Assembly (NCBI GenBank): GCA_007922195.1
Contig: ML682024.1
Location: 9,558,829 to 9,622,828, forward strand
Length of the DNA stretch: 64,000 nucleotides
Reading direction: 5' to 3'
From: Podocnemis expansa
Lineage: Eukaryota > Chordata > Testudines > Podocnemididae
This document shows, piece by piece, positions 44,701 through 53,700 of this stretch; the stretch's first letter is position 1; the number at the start of each line of letters is the position of its first letter. The notes beneath the pieces were generated by a model, which ran no database searches, was not told the origin of the DNA, and worked only from the letters and a program-made list of their open reading frames with translations. The position numbers and the translations under genes are program-made.

Positions 44701-47700
44701 CATTTACCATCTGGTAGCAATTAATTCATTAAATACAAGCTATTATAAGCACTAGATGTTAAAGACCAATATTTGACAGGCAACGGATAAAAAAAAAAGC
44801 TTAAGTTTTACATGCAAAATGCAAGAAACCTACAGGCTGTTATGTAAAATATTTAGTTTAGCCTAATTAGATTTAAGATTTAGAAAAAATAACTGTATTA
44901 TAAAGCTAACTTCCTTGTGCTAATTTAATAATTAATTTCCTGAGCTTGTGCCTATATTGTGTATTCAGATGCAAACTAGAAGCTAGTTGGGATAAAAATG
45001 TCTATAAGAAGTAAAAACTTCTATATAACTCCACTAGTCAAGATGAAAAATAACAGACTTGCTTAAGGTAAGTGCATATTACTCAGGTGATAAGGTGAAG
45101 TAAATGTTAAACAATTGTAAGGGAGGCTTAGGAAAGGAACTGTGGCTAACAGCTTCTGAAGGTGGGGTGGGGGGGATAACTAATCTGCATGGGTCCTGTA
45201 CTAGCATGAACACAAAGACCACAATTAGGTATTAGCATACTCGATGCAGGGCATAGAGGGTAATGGTATTTGAGGTTAATCTGATCACAAATCTGTCAAT
45301 ATCTGTAATTCTACTGAGCAGAAATATAAAATACTTTTGTGAATTGCTACTCTGTTTGTTTCAAATCCGTCTGGGTTAGTTAAAGAGTAAAAGCCACCCT
45401 TAGTTAAAAAGAGACCTGTAAGAGAGGGTACCACATGTTTCAGCCTGAAAGAAATGGGGGTGGGGGGAGGGTTGCATTGTTTCTTTTAGAGCAATGCTTG
45501 TAGCAGACTCTGCCTTACTCTCTATTGCCTTCTCTGAGTAATGATGGATATAGCTAGGATTCTGTTGAGGTCTTTTTCATTTAAATAAAAGTAGCTGTTT
45601 GCAGCTATTGAGGTTAAGAGCTAAAGGACAAGCTACAGAGAAGAAACCCCCTTTCTCTGAGCTGAAATCAATGAAGGAGAGCTAGCAGCTGGTGAGAGTG
45701 GTGATCTGGGTGTCATGAGTGACTGGTGGGTGGAGCCAGTAGATGGCTAAAGTGGCTAATGGTGAGCTGGTTGGGTGTGAGTGATCAGCAGGTTGTCTTG
45801 GCAGACAGCTGGCATGAAAGACACTCCCTATATACTCTAAGGTTGGTTGGGAGCTTAATTGCCACTGATTCTCCAGATTGGTGTGGGTTTTTGCCATTAA
45901 GTCTTGTATGTTCTGTTGTACAGTGTGGGTTGTTGGGAACTTTGCTCTGTATTGATATTTTAGATCAGTGCTGACCTCTGTTATTTGTCCATTTATATTA
46001 CATTTTACTGGTATTGAAGTTCTGTTTACTTCACTCAGTCTTGTGCATGCAAGTGGGGAAGCCTTGCCACTTTGGGGGTGCCAAGGGAGCAGTGCAGGAT
46101 TCCCAGAAATGTGGGTGGGGGCTTGAGCCGCTTGGTGGTGTTGCATCATTGGGAAACCCCTAGATATGGAACCTGGCCCTTGTTCTGCCAGCCTGTCCTG
46201 GCAGAATAGTTACACAATAAAAGAACTGTACAAGTGGCTATCAGGTGAAGAGGGCCCCTGATAATATTGGGGTGGTTCCAGACATGGGTGTGCATATTAA
46301 TGAGATTCAGGGGCATATGCTTAACTCCTCATAAATAGGGCCTGACAGATGCCTGGAGTCATAGCTTCCTTGATGTCACAGTTTCTTGACCCTTAATAGC
46401 AGCCAGATACCTCCCTTCATCCTCAGGATTCCACATGGATATGCAAGTAGGAAAGACTGAAAACACTAATGAACTTTTTTTCCCCCTAGCCATTCCAATT
46501 TATACAAGTGTCTTAATTGGTGTTTTCCATGTGATACATCTTTGAATAGAAGCAAAGCTGATAAAACATGGCAGTTGTTTTCTCAAATGCTCCTCAAATC
46601 TCCAAAAATGATACTAGTCACCAGGGTGGAGAGACAGGTGCCTAACAATGAGCTCCACAATAGCCAGAACACTAGCAGCTGCTACCTAATTGAGCCAGTG
46701 GGAAATGCTAAGCAATGCCTGCTCAGGGAGTTTGGGACCTCAGTCTGAGCTGGAGGAAGGTATCTATCTCTCCTTGGGATCCTCAGTCATGAACTCTCTC
46801 TCCTGGAGTCAGATGCCCAAGATGTGTCTTACAGGAAAAGCAGTTGTGTGTGCCAAATTCCACATGAAATGGATGGGGGAGGAGGCCAACCTCTTATGTA
46901 AATATCAGCACAGTAATTACATCACTCACTCAGATCCATATCTCACCCTTTGCCTGAGGTGAGTCAAGGATTTAATCTTGGGTTTCTTATCTCTCACCTG
47001 AATGCCCTAATCACTGTACTGAAAGGTGCAAGAGAGATCTGGAGCTGTGACTAAAGATCACTCAATGGAGAAAGACAGTGGAGTGGGGAGGTCAAGTACT
47101 GAAAGGTTCTGTTTCCAATGTACACTCCAATTCTGAGCTAGCACCATAGTGGGATATTCCCTCTGGGCAGAATAAAGCAGCCTGAACTATGCTCTAAACT
47201 AGTGGTTTCCAAACTATGTCCTGTAGGCCACATATAGCACACTGGGACTTTCAAAGTTGTCTGCTACTGCTCTCCTAGGGGCTGCACAGAGATTCACTAG
47301 CTAGGAACCCAAGTGTAGTGCATTGCTGTAGTGCTAAAAGACTGACTCATTGCTGAGACCAAGGGCTGAGAGCTCGGAGAGGAGGGAGGCATTCTACTCA
47401 CTGAACTCCTTCCATCTGGCTGCAGTAAGGCAAGGGGTGAGAGTGCTGTTGGCAGAGACTGGTGACCTTTTATGGGTTAAAAAACGATATCTATGGCCCT
47501 CAAGCCTAAGAGGTTGGGAGCCATGGCTCTAAAATTCTGGTTACCAACAAATCCCATGGCTATTGAGAAGGTAGGTAATATGGATACCAAGGCACACTCC
47601 CTTATTGCTAGCCACATTCTTCAACTGAGTCACAAGGAGGGTGATAAAGGTTCATACTTGGTGGTCATACACCACTTAAAGATTACCCAGTGGAAGGGTA

Positions 47701-50700
47701 ATACCTTAGTTTTCAGCTCTAATTTTTAGAGAGGGGTAACAGGGGAAGGGAGAATTGTTTGTATAGTGGAAGCAGCATACAGTGCTCCAGTAATGGTCTT
47801 GATGAGAAATATAGGGGAGCGACTTTTTTTTAAACTTAGAAGTACAATTCCATAGCTGTATACAATATAAAACATATATTTTTATCTTTGCAAAAGGATT
47901 TCCCCATTACTAACACATCCATATAATGAAAAATATAAAATTACAGAAATAAATTTGAAAAAAAAACAAACCATAAACATACTGTGCTGTCCTCCTGCAT
48001 GTACTCAAATACAANNNNNNNNNNACCAGCTCTTGTAACACCTCAGAATCTTGCCTTCCAGAACTAAACAAGGCCCAGGCCCTGTGCTTACACAAAACTG
48101 CAGACCAAGCCCACACACCACTGTTTCCTATTTCTAAACACCATCAGCCTCCTATTGTCACAGACACCTTAGCAACACTGCCTTGCTGAGAATCTTTGAA
48201 AATGAAAGCAAATATTGAAATATACATACTTTTATTTTGCAAATGAAATAATTGAAGGGTGAAATCCTGTTTTCTTACTCATGTTAAAGCTGGTAAAAGA
48301 GTTTTCACTTAGATTTTTTCATGCTTTTGTACTGAGATTTTATTTTTCAAGAAAATATTGTTTTATAATTTTTTTTATATTTTGTCAGGAAATTTTGAAA
48401 TAGAGATTTGAAGTGAATATTATGTTTTTATTTTTTTTGGAGTGGGTTTTCAACAAAATCTGAAGAGTATTTATGTGAATAAGGTGACTAGTTGAGTAAA
48501 AATCGGCTCAAAACATTACTATTGTGTTGTGTGGAATACCCAGTTCTCTTGGGCTATGTCAACACATTGTTTTTAACAACGGTTATCGTTTCGCTTTAAA
48601 AAAAAGTTACATCCGAACCACGTTTTGTTGTTTCGAAATGAGGGAGCTTCTTATTTCAAAACTATGGAATTTGAAACAATAAAACTTGGTGAGTAATTGA
48701 AATACCCTTTGAATCGAAAGGGCTTTTTCAAAATAACTCTGTTCAGTCGCATTATTTTGAAACAGCACTGTTTCAATTCAGGTTTGACGTTCCTCAGAGG
48801 GTGTATGACACCGTGGAAGGAAGCACCCCCCCCGCCACTGTCCCATCTTCGAGCACCCCAGTGGCCCCGTCCCTTCCCAGGCAGTGGAGAGGCTGAGATC
48901 CCAGCATGCAGGGGGACCCAGGCATCCTGAGAGCTCAACCCTGCCACACAGCTAGTGGCGAGGGGACCGGGGTGCCCCAAAATCTTTGCCCTCACTGCTT
49001 GGCCAGTGACAGGTGTACCAGGGTGCCCCAGAGCTCAACCCCTGCTGCTTGGCCAGCGATGGGGGTACTGGGCCATTACAGAGCTCAGCTCCCACTGCTC
49101 GGCCAATGGAGGAGTACAGGCTTGCCCTGACTTGTGCCCCTGCCCCGTCACCAGTGAAGTGTGGGGAAGAGGGATGCCCCCCATCTCTGCCTTTGGGGCT
49201 TTTTTCCCCTGCCAGTAGCTGTGCAGAGCCAGTGGCAGGGAATTTGTTGGCAACACGGCCCTGCCAGGGGGCCATGTTGCCACACCTCCTATGGTCCTGC
49301 TGTCTTGAATCGAAATTAGCAAGTCCTATGTCTGAACTTGCTATTTCAATTTGTTTTTTCCCCTTAAATCAATTCAAGTTCAATCAATTTAATGATTTTA
49401 TTTCAAATTAGCTTAATTTGATTTAACTTAAATTGAATTAAGCCTGTACGTGTGTATATAGCCTCACTGAAATCCATGGGAGCTGAAGACACAGCATCTC
49501 AGAAAATGGAGCCTTAAAATGTGAATTCCCTGTTCAGAGATTTTTGACTCTGTTAAAGAGATTGTAACAGAAGCTGAAGACCGAAAAAGATTCCAGGCAA
49601 CCTTTGATTTGAGAGCTGTTCTTAGGTTTTCAGAAGTAAACATGCTTACCAATTCTCTCCTGATGTCGTCCTGAAAAAATCATCACATTTTCCATCACTT
49701 TAAATCATCTAGAGATGATGTTATAAAATACTCTGACAGAAAAACTTGAAAGAGATATACAAAATCAAGTCTCTAACCACCTGGAATTGACCAAATTATT
49801 TAAGGGAAATTAAATATAATAAATATTAGGGGAGGATTTTCAAAGACACGCAGCACAGGTAGATGCCCAACTGACACTGAAATGCACTGAAGTTGGGAGC
49901 CTAATTCATACTTGTGCCTTTTAAAACAACACCTCTACTGGGTAATGCTATATTTCAGTCTGTATACAAAGACAACCATTATTTAAATCTGCCCATCACT
50001 GACAAATATAACTCAGTCTCTTAAGTTTGTGTAGTACTTTGAAGTACCCTGAAGAATGTGAATGTACTTCACCCTGCAACAATGCAGAGCTGGGCACAGG
50101 AGTAGAAGGCTGTAAAGTCATCCATGAGTCTCATTGCAGGGCTGCTGGTTTGTTTCTTGATCCAGGCTACCACAGGCTTAAGGGCTGCTCCAATTTGACC
50201 CTGAATTATAAAATCACCTATGTATGTTTGCACTATCTGCGCATAGCCAGCTGATAGGCATGCCACTGTATGGCTCCAACTGACCTGCAGCAGCAAAACC
50301 CCTGGACCGGGGACTTCTGAAGAGGGTTTAGAGCCAGCTTACACTACATTTATATTTGTCAAAGAGGTCCATTACACCAGCACATTCCTTTACAATTCTT
50401 TGTACCAGGTAACTGCACTGCAAATATGAACATTTTCAGACACATTTACTGATTCTAGCCCAAGAGTGGTAAAAGGTTCTTTTATAACCTCTTCACATCC
50501 ATGAGATGGCCTTCATAAATCTGGTCCGTAAGTAGACAGGTTTTATTCAGAAACCTACTCAAGGATTTTGTGTAGGTCAGAAGCTATTATTATGTTAGAA
50601 TTTAAGATGTGGTGAGAAAGTTCAAAGAATTACCCTTCACATATCAACTCACAGCTTTGAATGTTGGCTTGAAAACAAATTTTCCATCACTTGTATATTT

Positions 50701-53700
50701 TGAAGGATTTGACATTTTCACTGCCTTAAATAGGATAAAAATTTCAAAATCCACAAAATATTCACAAAGCTGAAAGCCAAAATAAATGAAAGAAAAGAAA
50801 CCAGATCAGATCATTTGCAACATTGTTTCAATAATTTTGAAACATTTCATTTCAAATTTCATCTTTTCTTTTTTACCCTCTCTTTTTTAGTGTATTTAGC
50901 TTCCATTTTGAAAAGAAAACTCATTTGAACTGAGCAAGCAAAGAGTCCTGTGGCACTTAAAGACTAAAAAATCCATTTATCGCATGAGCCTTCTAGGGAG
51001 AAAAATCCCAATTCAGATTTTGTCCCACAAAAGCTCACACGATAAATATATTTGTTAGTCTTTAAGTGCCACAGGACTCCTTGCTTGTTTTTTCTGAACT
51101 GGACTAACACGGCTACTGCTTTGGAACTTGGCATCATTTGAACTGGAACATTTTACTTTGGAAATTTCAGGACTTTGTGACAACCTGGAGGGTCACTAAA
51201 TCCACAAATCCAAAACTGCTTCATGAACAGTTTCAACAGATTTGCATCTTTCTACAAAACTGGAAAAAAAAATATTCCCAACTATCTCTACTATGAACAT
51301 CTGTGTCAACTGATGAACTCCATTTGGTTTTGTGAATGGCATTTATGATTGTATCTTTCAATGTGGATCACAATATTTCTTTTGTATCAGAGACACATCA
51401 CATAGTAGACACATATGATTGGAAAACTGTGCTGGAGCACCAGGATTGTAGGATTTTATCTAAGTGGGACAATGGTATTGATGGCAGCAGACCCATTGAC
51501 TTTAAATGACACTCTTTACAGGGGGTGGAGCCTGAAAATTCCTGGTGGAAGCACAGAGGTGGGAAAAGGTGTCAGTTTCTGTTTTAAAATCAATATGGTC
51601 TCTTTTCCAAGGGTCTTTGTTGAAAGCCAGGAACAGAAGACACAGATGAAGACAGAATAGACAGGAAATATTTGGAATCCACTAGGAATTCTGCCCAAAT
51701 CCAGGGACTACTGGTGTATTGAGGACCTTTCTGAGGACTGCATTTCAGGTGTTTGTTCTTTTTCAAAGATCTGTAACTCAGAGTAAAGTCATCAGTGATT
51801 AAGAAATTCCCTTTGCTTATACTGGTGGTGGTTCTTTGCTGTCATGCTCTCCACAGAGAGGTTGAAAAACAAGACCAGAGGCTACATCCACATAGGGATT
51901 TAAGCACTTAACTGCCAGTTTAGACACCTGAGTCCAAGATTAAGATCCTTAAAAGCTCTGCTCAACTGCTGTCCAACCAGGGGTGTCATTTGCCATGATG
52001 TAAAGGTAGGAACTGTGACCATCTCCCAAAGATTTTGGTTTGCCTCTCCCCCAACTTTGCTTTTTTTTATGCTAAAGTTTGTCTTCTACTTTTTGAGCTC
52101 CCCAGACTTCCCAGGATATAATATAATCACATGTAATATTTTGTTTGTGGACACAACTTTCCCCACAGCAAAGAATTTGTCTGATATGATGCCCTTTGCC
52201 TATACTGATTCCTAAATTTCTGCCAGCGGGCCTGAACAAACAAGTCTAAAACCTGACCCAAATGCCTAATTCAAACTGAAGCTCTAGTGAGATGCTCAAA
52301 CTAGGGGTTTCCTATTCAGTTTTGCTTCTCTACTTCTTGAAAAAGGAAACCCATGTCTGGGAAAATCTGAGGATTTTGAGCTATAATACTAATCTTTAAT
52401 TATGAAAATCTATCACAAGAATAACAGCAAAAGCTATACTTTGGTTACTATATCCATGAAGTAGGCCAGCTGCTAGATGTGCAGCAGAGTCCTCAAATTT
52501 GGTAGTAGACATTGAATAGAAGATGACCACCCAGCACTATCACTTTCAGTTTGTCCTAACTGATGATATTAAAGATTTACTGGCACCTGTAGAATCCCTG
52601 TCCACCCTGGAAACCTTAGTCCACCTATGCATCAACATATATTACTACCACAAAGAAAACAAGGAGTCCACTGACATTTTTAAAGACTAACAAATTTAAA
52701 GAGGTTTTGTGGGAAAAAATCCCATTTTGTCAGACATTTATAGATGAATGAGAGAAAAGTAAATGCAAGGAAGTGTAAGTCATAGAAACAGGTTTTAGGA
52801 TCCTATGACTTACATTTCCCTGCATTTATTTTCCTCCCCTTCATCTGTAAGCATCTGATGAAATGGGTTTTCTCCCACAAAAGCTTGGGTAATAAATTTG
52901 TTAGTCTGTAAGTGCCACAGGACTCCTTATTTGTTTTTCATGTGATAAAGAAATTTTTTCATCTTTAAAAGTACCACTGGGATCCCTGTTTGTTTTACTG
53001 AACTAGACTGACGTGCCTGCCTCTTTGGAACTTGATACCACAGAGAAAATCACCAAAGGGGTGGGGGAGACAGTCCTCCCGACTCATGCTGACACTTCCA
53101 AACCCAACTCTTCTATCATCAGTGCCTTCTCAGTCACCCAAAGTCAAGTAAGTCAGGTCCAGCCTCAACATTATGACATAGAGAAGAGTTGGTCCCAGGC
53201 ACTGGGCCTGTATTTGCAGACAAATGAGCCAAGACACTGGAAGCTGCCATGCAAGGGTCCACTCTACATTTGGACTGGAAATTGCCAATCTCCAGCCCTG
53301 ATCGGGGTCTGGGATAGTTTAACACTCTTCTCTTCTTTGTAGCAGCACACACTAACACTCATCTGCAGGTACCATGCAGTGGTCAATCAGCCCCCAAAAC
53401 ATTTTCAGCTCCCTCTTCAGTGCTGTCATCTTCTGGTGTTGAACCCTGATTTAGGGGAGCTGCTTGGTTGATGGACCTTGGGCAATTTCATGGATCTGGA
53501 ACTTGGCCTTGTACTGACTATTGAACAGTAAACATGATCATAGAATCAAAAGGTTGGAAGGGATTTCATGAGGTCATCTAGTCCAACCCCCTGCTAAAAG
53601 CAGGGCTAATCCCACTAAATCATCCCAGCCAGGGTTTTGTCTAACTGGGCCTTATATGTTTCTAAAGATGAAGATCCCACCACTTCCCTAGCCAACCCAT

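Noticed and set aside
45682..46149. 155-codon minus-strand frame
   Set aside because: No recognisable domain, no splice context and no family resemblance.
46998..47018. Another possible 21-nt microexon with ctttcag acceptor and gtgaga donor on the minus strand
   Set aside because: In the required phase it contains a TGA stop, and the context is a tRNA-like repeat fragment.
46945..47030. tRNA gene on the minus strand
   Set aside because: A- and B-box-like phrases are present, but acceptor and anticodon stems cannot be formed convincingly.
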